Source: an uncultured Gammaproteobacteria bacterium (GTDB taxonomy: Bacteria > Pseudomonadota > Gammaproteobacteria > Pseudomonadales > UBA5518). Taken from it: DNA of 64,000 bases. The notes under the pieces are model-generated. The model was not told where the DNA came from and did no database searches. It saw only the letters and a program-made list of their open reading frames with translations. Each line of letters starts with the position of its first letter. Position 1 is the stretch's first letter. The stretch is taken from contig CAIYPF010000103.1 in the NCBI GenBank assembly GCA_903928015.1, forward strand, positions 107,977-171,976, read 5' to 3'. Shown here piece after piece: positions 26,856 to 35,615 of the stretch. The position numbers and the translations under genes were made by a program.

Positions 26856-27670
26856 AGGGCCGCTCGCTCGCCATCTACAGCTGGCTTGCCTTCGGGTATG
26901 CGTTTTTCTATGTGCCGATCGTTCTGCTGGTCGTCAACTCCTTCAACGCCTCGCGCATCGGTTCGCACTGGGGCGGGTTTTCGTTGCACTGGTATCAGCA
27001 ATTGCTCGACGACCCGCAAATCCTTGCCGCAGCCTGGCTCAGCCTGCGGGTAGCTTTCATCAGTGCGTGTGGCGCCACGCTCATTGGTGGTTGCGCGGGG
27101 CTTGCCCTTGGGCGATTCGGCGTCTTCCGGGGCCGCATGGCGTTGACTGGCATGGTCGCAGCACCCCTCGTGATGCCGGAGATCATCACCGGGCTGTCGC
27201 TCCTTTTGCTGTTCGTGGCGCTCAAGTCGCTCACCGGCTGGCCCGAGTCCCGTGGCTTCACCACCATCACCATCGCCCACATCACCTTCTGCATGTCGTA
27301 TGTGGCCGTGGTTGTGCAGGCCCGTGTCGCAACGCTGGACTTTTCACTGGAGGAGGCCGCCATGGATCTGGGCGGGAGGCCATTCCGGGTATTACTGGAC
27401 ATCACGCTGCCGGGCATTGCGCCGGCACTGCTCTCGGGATGGTTGTTGTCCTTCACGCTCTCGCTGGACGATCTGGTGATCTCGAGTTTCGTGAGCGGAC
27501 CGGGTGCGAACACGCTGCCAATGCTGATCTTCTCGAAAGTGAAGCTGGGCGTCACTCCCGACATAAACGCTCTCGCCTCGATCATCATCGCCGTGGTGAC
27601 GGCGGGGGTGGTTATCGCAGGCGTCTTGATGCTGAGGGCAGAGCGGAAACGGGTGGCCCAGAGGCCGTGA
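26852..27670 (+). CDS. potI: polyamine ABC transporter permease, PotI-like
   Basis: A 272-residue inner-membrane permease from GTG 26852. The EAA loop is EEAAMDLGGRPFRVLLDITL. The segments VPIVLLVVNSFNASR and FTLSLDDLVISSFVSGPGAN are characteristic of PotC/PotI. It completes a four-gene putrescine-type importer with potF, potG and potH. Such importers also carry spermidine or related cations, so the real substrate may differ. Confidence 0.92.
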   Translation: MKGRSLAIYSWLAFGYAFFYVPIVLLVVNSFNASRIGSHWGGFSLHWYQQLLDDPQILAAAWLSLRVAFISACGATLIGGCAGLALGRFGVFRGRMALTGMVAAPLVMPEIITGLSLLLLFVALKSLTGWPESRGFTTITIAHITFCMSYVAVVVQARVATLDFSLEEAAMDLGGRPFRVLLDITLPGIAPALLSGWLLSFTLSLDDLVISSFVSGPGANTLPMLIFSKVKLGVTPDINALASIIIAVVTAGVVIAGVLMLRAERKRVAQRP

Positions 27671-27734
27671 TCGGAGGCGAGTTGGCATCGATCTTGATTA
27701 GGCGCATGGCCGACCACTTTGCGAAGACAGAAAA

Positions 27735-27971
27735 ATGACACCCGGACTCCTGGAACCCCTGCGCCACGCGATCCTCTGCGCACAGCAGTTTCCCGATCCT
27801 GCGCTTCACCGTCTTGCCGTTCGTCGCTTTCTCCGTGCCAATCGCCGTCTTCGCCGGGAGCCCCTCGGCACCCGCGTACGGCTCGAAGAAGATCTCTACC
27901 GGATGCTCCCCAGTGACTGGCCCTTGTGGGTGGAAACCTGCAGGCCCGTCAGGACGGAGCGCGCACACTGA
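27735..27971 (+). CDS. small uncharacterised ORF
   Basis: A possible 78-residue basic protein starting at ATG 27735 and ending 23 bases inside the 3' end of the opposite-strand gene. It is the only candidate in the 278-base gap 27671-27948. The sequence is Arg- and Leu-rich (RRFLRANRRLRREPLG, then DLYRMLPSDWPLWVETC) and matches no family I know. The ribosome site is weak (GACAGAAAA), so it may be a chance frame in GC-rich DNA. Confidence 0.3.
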   Translation: MTPGLLEPLRHAILCAQQFPDPALHRLAVRRFLRANRRLRREPLGTRVRLEEDLYRMLPSDWPLWVETCRPVRTERAH

Positions 27972-29190
27972 AGCGGAGCCCGGCCCGCGCCTCCAACCTG
28001 GGCAGCAGCTGCGCGCCCATGCAGGAGGAGGGTGTCCAACTGCCGCCCGGGGCAGGGACGTTGTCCTGCGCAAGACAGAGAGCGCACTCCGCGATCATCC
28101 TTGACGTGGACGCATAGCCCGGATCGAGCGAGGCCGAGACGTTGGCGATCAGGGCTGCGGAGCCCGGAGTCTTCCCTGAGGCGATGAAGTCGACCGAATA
28201 GCTCCCGCGCTCGCGGGCGGCGCGATCCGGCCCTTCGCCCGGTGCGGGCAGGAGTCTCGTCAACAGAGCGCGCGTTGGCCCGAAGCTGGCCGCAGCCATG
28301 AACGCGCCCAGCCCCGCTGTCACCATCCAGGCACGCAGCCGTCCGCCCAGTCCTTTGCCCGTCGCCATCGACTCCTCGTAGCGGAAGTCACGCCCCCACG
28401 GAAAACCCATCAACGCATTGCTGCGGCGCAGCACCTTGGTGTTGATGGTGGCCATGACGAAGGGGGCGGTCCAGAGTCCCAGTGCAGGCTCGAACCCGAG
28501 TCCAAGCGCTGCCCGATCACGCGATGCGCCGAGCTCGGGGGGCAGCAATGCGTTGGCGTTCGACCCGATGCGGCGGACTGCCGGATCCACGGTCGCCTCT
28601 TCCACGGCGTTCATCAGGCTGGCATAGGTGCCCCCGCTCATGGCGCCGCGCATGCGCCTCACCACACCCCGTACTTCAGTCGCAACCGGGTTGCCGCGCT
28701 CGGCCAGCGCCTGTTGCAGATACCAGACGCCCATGTCGAAGGGGACCGAGTCAAAGCCGCAGCAATGAACGATCCGCGCTCCGCTGCGCTTGGCGGTGGC
28801 ATCGAAGGCCGCCACCATGCGGTGGATCCACTGAACCTCACCGGTGAGGTCGCAGTAGTCGGTGCCCGACTCGGCGCAGGCGCGCAGCAGTTCCGTTCCG
28901 TAGAGCGCATAGGGACCGACGGTGCTCAGCACGACGCGCGCGGACTGCGCGAGCCTGGAGAGGGACTCGGGGTTATCGATACTGGCCTCGATGACGGGCA
29001 GTGCTGTCGGATCAAAGCCGGGGACCAGGGCCTCGAGTCCGCGCGCAACTCCCGCGAGCTTGGCCGGATTACGACCGGCGATGGCCCAGCGCAGGCCGGG
29101 GACCGTAGCGAGATATTCCGCCACAAGGGAACCCGTGAAGCCGCTGGCTCCCCACAGGACGATATCGAAATCACGCGGTTGTGCAGGCAT
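27949..29190 (-). CDS. saccharopine dehydrogenase-like / trans-acting enoyl reductase family protein
   Basis: A 413-residue NAD(P)-binding protein starting at ATG 29190. The N-terminus IVLWGASGFTGSLVAEYLA is a Rossmann nucleotide site, followed by WAIAGRNPAKL. A mid-protein catalytic-like region reads GTDYCDLTGEVQWIHRMVAA then IVHCCGFDSVPFDMGVW. This is the layout of saccharopine-dehydrogenase-fold proteins including the actinobacterial trans-acting enoyl reductases. Those reduce an enoyl intermediate in lipid synthesis; here the substrate is unknown. It is transcribed divergently from the SLC13 permease gene, 100 bases from start to start. Confidence 0.8.
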   Translation of the reverse strand: MPAQPRDFDIVLWGASGFTGSLVAEYLATVPGLRWAIAGRNPAKLAGVARGLEALVPGFDPTALPVIEASIDNPESLSRLAQSARVVLSTVGPYALYGTELLRACAESGTDYCDLTGEVQWIHRMVAAFDATAKRSGARIVHCCGFDSVPFDMGVWYLQQALAERGNPVATEVRGVVRRMRGAMSGGTYASLMNAVEEATVDPAVRRIGSNANALLPPELGASRDRAALGLGFEPALGLWTAPFVMATINTKVLRRSNALMGFPWGRDFRYEESMATGKGLGGRLRAWMVTAGLGAFMAAASFGPTRALLTRLLPAPGEGPDRAARERGSYSVDFIASGKTPGSAALIANVSASLDPGYASTSRMIAECALCLAQDNVPAPGGSWTPSSCMGAQLLPRLEARAGLRFSVRAPS

Positions 29191-29290
29191 TGCGAAGGTC
29201 CTCGGGTGGGGGCGCGATCATTTCATTCGCGCGGCTGAAAGGGCAAGGCGGAGGGATATACTGGCCCGATACCGGGCAGGGACCCTTCGC

Positions 29291-30724
29291 GTGGCAGCGG
29301 CAGAAACATCACAGCAGATCGTGCAGCGTATCGGGTTGATCGGAGGGCCGGTGGCGGCGCTTGCGTTCGCCTTCTTCGGAGGATCGGGCCTCGAGCCTGA
29401 TGCGCGTGCAGTGCTTGCAGTGGCCATCCTCATGGCCTTCTGGTGGGTTTCAGAGGCGGTGCCGGTGGGGGCAAGTTCCCTCCTGCCCCTGGTGCTCTTG
29501 CCGGTCTTCACGTCCCTTCCGTTCGCAACCGTCTCTGCGCCCTACGCCAGCAATATCATCTACCTATTCATGGGGGGAATGATGCTTGGCCTTGCGCTCG
29601 AGCGCTCCGGCCTGCATCGGCGCATTGCGCTGCACATGCTCGTGATGGTGGGCGCGAGCCCGAGGCGTCTGGTGGGGGCTTTCATGGCGGTCACGGCGCT
29701 TTTCTCGATGTGGCTGTCCAACTCGGCCACCACGATGATGCTGGCTCCCATCGGACTTAGCGTCGTTCAGGGCATGCGCGACGAGGGGCGGGAAGACCGC
29801 GATTTCGGGGCGGCGCTGATGTTGGGCATCGCTTACTCGGCATCGATCGGCGGCATGGGAACGCCGGTGGGCACTCCCACCAATCTCGTCATGACCGGCT
29901 TTGTCAAAACACAATACGGATTGGATGTGGGCATGCTGGAGTGGATGCGTATGGCCCTGCCCGTGCTCGTGATCCTGCTGCCACTTGCCTGGGCGTGGCT
30001 GTGTTTCGGTGCCATGCGCGTCACCGCGACCGAGCTTCCTGGCGGGCGCCAGTTGCTGCGGGAGCGTTTGCTGGCGCTGGGGCCTACGCGCGCAGCTGAA
30101 TGGCGGGCTGGATTGGTGTTTGCCGCAGTTGCGGTGTGCTGGATCAGCCGCCCGGTGCTTTCGCGGGCGCTCGGCCTCCCGGGACTCGATGACGGCGTGA
30201 TCGCTCTGGCCGGAGCTGTCTTGCTGTTCGTGCTCCCGAACGGGGCAGGGCGGGGCGGCAGGCTGATGGACTGGGAGAGCGCCAAAGCCTTGCCATGGGA
30301 CATCCTGCTGCTCCTCGGCGCAGGCCTGAGTCTGGCTGCATCGATCAGCGCCAGCCACGCGGACGCGCCCATCTCGGAATGGCTTGCCGGGGATGCAATT
30401 CCCGCGGGCTTGGTGCTGATGTTCGCTCTCTCGGCGCTCATCGTTTTCTCGGGCGAACTGACCAGCAATGTCGCTGCCGCCGCGGCGATCATGCCGGTGC
30501 TCGCGGCGCTTTGCAGTGCGCGGGAGCTGGAGCCGCTCACGGTCTTCATGATCGCGATCCTGTCGGCGAGTTGCGGCTTCATGCTCCCGGTGGCAACACC
30601 GCCCAATGCCATCGCCTATTCGAGCGGGCTCGTGCGGATGCCCCAGATGCTGCGTGCCGGACTCGGGCTGAACATCATCGGCATCACCGTAATCGTGTCC
30701 TGGATCTGGTGGGGCGTCGCATGA
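29291..30724 (+). CDS. SLC13-family anion:Na+ symporter
   Basis: A 477-residue inner-membrane carrier starting at GTG 29291. It shows the DASS/SLC13 organisation: SNSATTMMLAPIGLSVV and GTPVGTPTNLVMTG in the first half, and LPVATPPNAIAYSSGLV in the second, the paired sodium/substrate clamshell motifs. The family imports dicarboxylates, sulfate or other divalent anions with Na+. The last base pairs overlap the mtnA start (ATGA 30721-30724), so transporter and sulfur-salvage enzyme are translated together. Dicarboxylate import is the default guess; a sulfur compound is suggested by neighbours. Confidence 0.85.
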   Translation: MAAAETSQQIVQRIGLIGGPVAALAFAFFGGSGLEPDARAVLAVAILMAFWWVSEAVPVGASSLLPLVLLPVFTSLPFATVSAPYASNIIYLFMGGMMLGLALERSGLHRRIALHMLVMVGASPRRLVGAFMAVTALFSMWLSNSATTMMLAPIGLSVVQGMRDEGREDRDFGAALMLGIAYSASIGGMGTPVGTPTNLVMTGFVKTQYGLDVGMLEWMRMALPVLVILLPLAWAWLCFGAMRVTATELPGGRQLLRERLLALGPTRAAEWRAGLVFAAVAVCWISRPVLSRALGLPGLDDGVIALAGAVLLFVLPNGAGRGGRLMDWESAKALPWDILLLLGAGLSLAASISASHADAPISEWLAGDAIPAGLVLMFALSALIVFSGELTSNVAAAAAIMPVLAALCSARELEPLTVFMIAILSASCGFMLPVATPPNAIAYSSGLVRMPQMLRAGLGLNIIGITVIVSWIWWGVA

Positions 30725-31839
30725 CCGAGGCGTGGGATCGTTCGCCCCCCCTGCGGCTGTTGCCGGCGCAGGCCCGCATCGAGGTGCTTGACCAGACGCG
30801 CCTGCCCATCGATCACGTCCATGTGAGTTTGGACACGCTTTCGGACTGCGCGCTGGCGATCAGTTCAATGCTGGTCCGTGGGGCGCCCCTGATAGGGCTG
30901 ACGGGCGCAGGCGGACTGGCAGTTGCCGTATCGAGTGATCCCGGCGACGCAGCGCTGACACGCGCTGTCGAATTGCTCGCCGGAACCCGGCCCACAGCGG
31001 TGAACCTGCGTTGGGCATTGGAGCGCATGCGAGACCGGCTTCTTGTGGCCCCTGTGCCGGAGCGGCGAGCACTGGCCTGGCAACTCGCGGGGGCGCTGCA
31101 AACAGCGGAGCACGCGTGCTGCGAGGCCATCGGTGTGCACGGTGCCGGTCTCATCCGCGATGCCTGGCGTAACGAGCGCGTTGCGGCGCGCGGATGCGTG
31201 AACATCCTCACACACTGCAACGCGGGATGGCTTGCAACCGGTGCCTGGGGCACGGCGCTCGCGCCCGTGTACCGGGCATGGCGGGACGGGATTCCGGTGC
31301 ACGTCTGGGTAGACGAGACACGCCCGCGCAACCAGGGCGCCAGGCTCACCGCGTGGGAACTGCGCGAGGCGGGTATTCCCCATACGCTGGTGGTGGATAA
31401 CGCAGCAGGTCATCTGATGCAGCACGGCGAAGTCGACATCTGTTTTGTCGGCAGCGACCGCACAACCGCAAGCGGCGATGTCTGCAACAAGATCGGCACC
31501 TACCAGAAAGCCCTGGCGGCGGCTGACAACCGTATCCCGTTCCATGTCGCGCTCCCGGTGTCCACCATCGACTGGAGCATCGATGACGGCATCGACGGCA
31601 TTCCCATCGAGAGCCGGAGCGAAGACGAGATCCTGCTTCAGGAGGGGATGTCCGACTGCGGTACCGTGCACCTGATCCGGCAGTCTCCGCCCGGAACCCG
31701 TGCAGCCAATCCCGCCTTCGACGTGACGCCCGCACGCCTGGTGAGCAGCCTTGTCTGCGAACACGGTGTGTTCCCGGCTAGCAGGGATGCTCTCGCGCCG
31801 CTGCGCGCGATGGCCGTTCACGGCCGCGCGGCGCTATAG
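30721..31839 (+). CDS. mtnA: S-methyl-5-thioribose-1-phosphate isomerase MtnA
   Basis: A 372-residue enzyme that isomerises methylthioribose-1-phosphate to methylthioribulose-1-phosphate in methionine salvage, cytoplasmic. The active-site Cys is C166 in NILTHCNAG and the Asp is D246 in VGSDRTTASGDVCNKIGTY. The phosphate-binding region RGAPLIGLTGAG (53-64) differs slightly from the usual RGAPAIG form. Length is normal. It overlaps the SLC13 permease and is followed by cysK 27 bases later. Other methionine salvage genes are not in the window. A ribose-1,5-bisphosphate isomerase-like relative is less likely given the conserved catalytic pair. Confidence 0.88.
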   Translation: MTEAWDRSPPLRLLPAQARIEVLDQTRLPIDHVHVSLDTLSDCALAISSMLVRGAPLIGLTGAGGLAVAVSSDPGDAALTRAVELLAGTRPTAVNLRWALERMRDRLLVAPVPERRALAWQLAGALQTAEHACCEAIGVHGAGLIRDAWRNERVAARGCVNILTHCNAGWLATGAWGTALAPVYRAWRDGIPVHVWVDETRPRNQGARLTAWELREAGIPHTLVVDNAAGHLMQHGEVDICFVGSDRTTASGDVCNKIGTYQKALAAADNRIPFHVALPVSTIDWSIDDGIDGIPIESRSEDEILLQEGMSDCGTVHLIRQSPPGTRAANPAFDVTPARLVSSLVCEHGVFPASRDALAPLRAMAVHGRAAL

Positions 31840-31866
31840 TTCGGGCGCGTCAAGCCGGAGCATCCC

Positions 31867-32868
31867 ATGGACATCAAGAAAGGTCTCGTCGACCTCGTGG
31901 GCAACACGCCGTTGCTACGGCTCGCAGCGGCGTCGGAGCAGACCGGCTGCGAGATTCTCGGCAAGGCGGAGTTCCTGAACCCCGGTGGATCGGTCAAGGA
32001 CCGGACCGCTCTCGGCATCATCCGGGACGCCGAACGCAGCGGGCTGTTGCGTCCCGGTGGACGCATCGTCGAGGGCACGGCGGGCAACACGGGCATCGGG
32101 CTCTGCCTGCTGGGCAATACGCTCGGTTATCGCACCACTATCGTGATTCCCGAAACGCAGAGTCCCGAGAAAATCCAGATGCTGGAACTCTGTGGTGCGG
32201 AGTTGCATCTCGTGCCTGCAGTGCCGGTCAGCGATCCGAACCACTACGTGGCTGTTTCAGGGAGGCTTGCAGCCGAGTGCGCGGCGCGTGAGACCAACGG
32301 TGCGATCTGGGCAAACCAGTTCGACAATCCCGCCAACCGCGCTATCCACCGCGATACCACGGGCGCCGAGATCTGGCGCCAGACCGAGGGGAAAATCGAT
32401 GGATTCATCTGCGCTGTCGGAACGGGAGGCACACTCGCGGGCGTCTCTGACTATCTCAAGGCACGCAAGCCCGACGTGCGTATCGGCCTCGCCGATCCGA
32501 TGGGTGCCGCCTTGTACAGCTATTACACGCAAGGTGAGCTGAAGTCCGAAGGCGATTCGATCACCGAGGGCATCGGCCAGACGCGGATTACCGGAAATCT
32601 GAGCGGGCTGGAGGTCGATTACGCCTGCCAGATTCCGGATGCCGAGGCACTGCCCTGGATTTTCGATCTCCTGCAGCACGAGGGGCTGTGCCTGGGCGGA
32701 TCGGCTGCGATCAACATCGCTGGCGCCGTGAGGCTTGCCCGCGAGATGGGTCCGGGGCACACCATCGTCACCATCCTGTGCGACTACGGCACGCGCTATC
32801 AGAGCAAGCTCTTCAATCCGGCCTTCCTGCGGCGCAAGAAACTGCCCGTTCCCGCCTGGCTTGCTTGA
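31867..32868 (+). CDS. cysK: cysteine synthase, CysK-like
   Basis: A 333-residue PLP enzyme making L-cysteine from O-acetylserine and sulfide. The PLP lysine is K44 in FLNPGGSVKDR, the substrate loop is EGTAGNTGIGL, the PLP phosphate loop is VGTGGTLAG, and the Ser contact region is CLGGSAAINIAGA. Start is ATG 31867 after GGAG. It follows mtnA on the same strand. The C-terminal YGTRYQSKLFNPAF is typical of the beta family with CysK/CysM/cystathionine-beta-synthase core. Confidence 0.9.
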   Translation: MDIKKGLVDLVGNTPLLRLAAASEQTGCEILGKAEFLNPGGSVKDRTALGIIRDAERSGLLRPGGRIVEGTAGNTGIGLCLLGNTLGYRTTIVIPETQSPEKIQMLELCGAELHLVPAVPVSDPNHYVAVSGRLAAECAARETNGAIWANQFDNPANRAIHRDTTGAEIWRQTEGKIDGFICAVGTGGTLAGVSDYLKARKPDVRIGLADPMGAALYSYYTQGELKSEGDSITEGIGQTRITGNLSGLEVDYACQIPDAEALPWIFDLLQHEGLCLGGSAAINIAGAVRLAREMGPGHTIVTILCDYGTRYQSKLFNPAFLRRKKLPVPAWLA

Positions 32869-32881
32869 TCCGTTCCCTCTC

Positions 32882-34528
32882 TCAGACGCCGGGCAGGCAC
32901 AGGCACGGCGATTTGATCCGGATGTCGGCGGTTTTCCAAGCCGCATCAAAGCGGGCTTCCGCCGCTGCCGCCTCCGGGTTGCGACCCTGCAACTGCAGCG
33001 CCCGCATCAGCCCGTAGAGCGCCCATCCGTTCTCGGGAGATATCTCCAGATCACGCCTGAAGACGGCCTCCGCCTCAGCGCCACGACCAGCCTGCAGCAG
33101 TGCCGCGCCCCACGGGTGGCGTACCGGCTGTATCCAGTCGCGCGGCTCGTCGTACCGTAATGCGTCCTCCCGCGATGCGGCCTCGGCCAGCAAGGACAGG
33201 CCCCGATCAATGTCTCCGGAGCGGAAGGCGATCTCGCCGCTCATCACGCGCTCGGCAATGTCCAACAGATCGGCACTCGCGTTGTTTCCGAAGAACGCTC
33301 CTTCGGGAAGTCTCGCGCGGGCAATCGCGAAGGCAGACTGCTCCTTACGTGCCTCATCGATCCGGCCTGTGGCGACGTAGGCCACGGCCCTCGCGTAATG
33401 CTGCAGCGCACGCGAGAGGGGTACGTAATCCGGAAACTCCGGGGTGGCGAGGATGTCATCCCATTTACCGAAGCGCATCTGCACCTCGAGCGGCATCGCC
33501 ATCAGGCCATCAGCCCAGGCTTCCGAACGGTAGGTGGATTCCGGCACTGCGGCTGCCATCTCGATCACCCGCGTCAACGCGAGGCTGCTCTGGCCGCTCA
33601 TCATCGCGGCGAACACCAGAAGGTGTCGGTTGTGCGCCATGTAGAGCTGGTAGAAACCCTGTTCCGGAACGCGCGCCACGTAACGATCGTCCGCTGCGAT
33701 CGCATCCGTGTTGGAGTCTATGGCCTGCTGCCATCGGCCCACACGCACATCTATGTGGGAGGGCATATGGACCATATGCCCGAGGCCGGGTTGCAACGTT
33801 CGAAGCATCTTCACCGCCGGATCTGCACGCAGGGGATCGGGGGATGCTTCGAGTGCGTGGATGTACAGATGGTTGGCGAGGGGGTGGCGCGGTGCCATTG
33901 CCAGCACGCGATCGAGTTCGGCGATCAGTGCATCGGTGCCCGGTTGCGCCTTGCCATCCTGGGTCCACAGGTCCCAGGGTCTCAGTTCGGCCAGAGACTC
34001 GGCATAAATGGCGCCGACATCTGCATCGGTCGGGAAGCGCGCGTTGACCTCGGCCATCGCGTTTGAATACCGCGCGTCGAGCTCGGCCCGACTGGTTTCA
34101 GGTGCATCGGAGTAGCGTGATTGCAACGCGACGATCAGTGCGCGCTCCACAGGGGCCGCACGGGATATGCGCTTCCGGGCCTCCTCAAGAGCCGCGAGGG
34201 CGACACGATTGCGGGCCTCCGGAAGCGTTGCGTTGTTTATATGAGGCCCGCTCGCGATCGCGACGCCCCACCGGGGCATCGGATGGTCGGGATCAGCAGC
34301 TGCGGCGCGGCGAAAGCAGCGCACCGCCTCGTCGTGGTTGAAGGCGTACATGAACGCAAGCCCCTGGTCGAACCAGGTCTGTGCATCGGCGTTGCCGGTA
34401 GAGATATGGCGCGTGAATCCGCCGAGGCCCTCGAAGGGCGCTTCTTTCGCCGCCGCGGGCAAGGGCGATAGCAGCAAGATGAACCCGAGCAGCAGAATCC
34501 GTGCTCCCAACGGTGCAGTGTTTTGCAT
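32882..34528 (-). CDS. secreted TPR-repeat protein
   Basis: A 548-residue protein starting at ATG 34528 with GGAGGAA upstream. Residues 1-31 are a Sec signal (ARILLLGFILLLSPLPAAA). The mature protein has helical repeats, with a good TPR unit at DQGLAFMYAFNHDEAVRCFR and another at AVFRRDLEISPENGWALYGL near the C-terminus, and several His/Met-rich linking segments (LGHMVHMPSHIDVRVGRWQQ). It probably acts as an envelope scaffold. No enzymatic motif is seen. It lies 17 bases after the kinase gene and is likely co-transcribed with it. Confidence 0.78.
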   Translation of the reverse strand: MQNTAPLGARILLLGFILLLSPLPAAAKEAPFEGLGGFTRHISTGNADAQTWFDQGLAFMYAFNHDEAVRCFRRAAAADPDHPMPRWGVAIASGPHINNATLPEARNRVALAALEEARKRISRAAPVERALIVALQSRYSDAPETSRAELDARYSNAMAEVNARFPTDADVGAIYAESLAELRPWDLWTQDGKAQPGTDALIAELDRVLAMAPRHPLANHLYIHALEASPDPLRADPAVKMLRTLQPGLGHMVHMPSHIDVRVGRWQQAIDSNTDAIAADDRYVARVPEQGFYQLYMAHNRHLLVFAAMMSGQSSLALTRVIEMAAAVPESTYRSEAWADGLMAMPLEVQMRFGKWDDILATPEFPDYVPLSRALQHYARAVAYVATGRIDEARKEQSAFAIARARLPEGAFFGNNASADLLDIAERVMSGEIAFRSGDIDRGLSLLAEAASREDALRYDEPRDWIQPVRHPWGAALLQAGRGAEAEAVFRRDLEISPENGWALYGLMRALQLQGRNPEAAAAEARFDAAWKTADIRIKSPCLCLPGV

Positions 34529-34545
34529 TCTTCCTCCTTGAAGGG

Positions 34546-35532
34546 TTACCAAGGTTGTAGACGCAGGGGCTCCTCGTCCAACGCTGCGAGCTGTTCGCGC
34601 AGTTCGAGCACATGCTCGGACCAGTATCGCGGGGTATTGAACCACGGAAAGAATCGCGGGAAGGCGGGGTCTTCCCAGCGCGACGCGATCCAGCCCGCGT
34701 GATGCATGAGGCGCAGCGTGCGCAGGGGCTCGATCAGGGCGAGCTCCCGGTGGGGGAAGTCGTGGAATTCCCCGTAACCATCGGCAAGTTCGTCAAGCTG
34801 CGCTACGCGCTCGTGACGTTCCCCCGCGAGCAGCATCCACAGGTCCTGCACGGCCGGTGCCCGGCGGCAGTCGTCGAAATCCACCAGCCAGAGAGCGCCG
34901 TTGCGACAGAGGATGTTGCCGCCGTGCAGGTCGCCGTGTGTGCGGATGAGGTTCAGATCCCCGGGTCGGTAACGTGCCTCCAGGCGATCAAGCAGGTCCT
35001 TGCAGAGGCTGTCGTAGGCGACCCGCAGCTCGGGCGGCAGGAAGCCCGCCGACAGCAATCTCTGGCTTGCCCGGCCGAAGCTCTCGATGTCGAGTACGGG
35101 GCGTGCGTTGAAGGGCTTGCTCGCACCGATCGCGTGGAGCCTGCCAAGGATCCGGCCGAGCGAAAGCAGAGTGCCTTCCCGCTCCGGCTCCGGCGCATGA
35201 CCGCCGAAGCGGGTAAAGAGCGCAAACCTGAAGCCCTCGTGCCGCAACAGCGTGTTTCCCTGCGCATCTGCCAGAGGAGCCACTACGGGGAGTTCTGCCT
35301 CCAGAAGTTCGTGGCTGAAGGCGTGTTCCTCGAGGATCGCCTCGTCGCTCCAGCGCTCGGGCCTGTAGAACTTGGCGATGATCGGCGCCTCGCCGTCGAT
35401 CCCCACCTGATAGACGCGGTTCTCGAAACTGTTCAACGCGGAGATGCGCAGATCAGACACCCGTCCGGTGCTCTCCACTGCATCAAGCACGAACTCCGGT
35501 GTGAGGCGCGCGTAGGGATGCGGATCGCTCAT
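34546..35532 (-). CDS. srkA: SrkA-like serine/threonine protein kinase
   Basis: A 328-residue aminoglycoside-phosphotransferase-fold kinase close to the stress-response kinase SrkA (YihE). Early residues read ALNSFENRVYQVG. The catalytic loop is RTHGDLHGGNIL and the metal-binding Asp is in LVDFDDCRRAP. The C-terminal region FPWFNTPRYWSEHVLELREQ matches the family. The start is ATG 35532; ATG 35556 in frame would add eight residues. SrkA protects cells against stress-linked death. It is followed by the TPR protein. Confidence 0.88.
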   Translation of the reverse strand: MSDPHPYARLTPEFVLDAVESTGRVSDLRISALNSFENRVYQVGIDGEAPIIAKFYRPERWSDEAILEEHAFSHELLEAELPVVAPLADAQGNTLLRHEGFRFALFTRFGGHAPEPEREGTLLSLGRILGRLHAIGASKPFNARPVLDIESFGRASQRLLSAGFLPPELRVAYDSLCKDLLDRLEARYRPGDLNLIRTHGDLHGGNILCRNGALWLVDFDDCRRAPAVQDLWMLLAGERHERVAQLDELADGYGEFHDFPHRELALIEPLRTLRLMHHAGWIASRWEDPAFPRFFPWFNTPRYWSEHVLELREQLAALDEEPLRLQPW

Positions 35533-35615
35533 GCGGCTATGCTTCGCGTGGGTCATGCCGCACTGTAACAGAGACTGTCGTGGCACCGTTCCGGAAGCTG
35601 ACGCAGGGGAGAATC

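Noticed and set aside
31835..31840. TATAGT as a promoter for cysK
   Set aside because: It lies in the last codons of mtnA and has no acceptable -35 at the right distance; the genes look like an operon.
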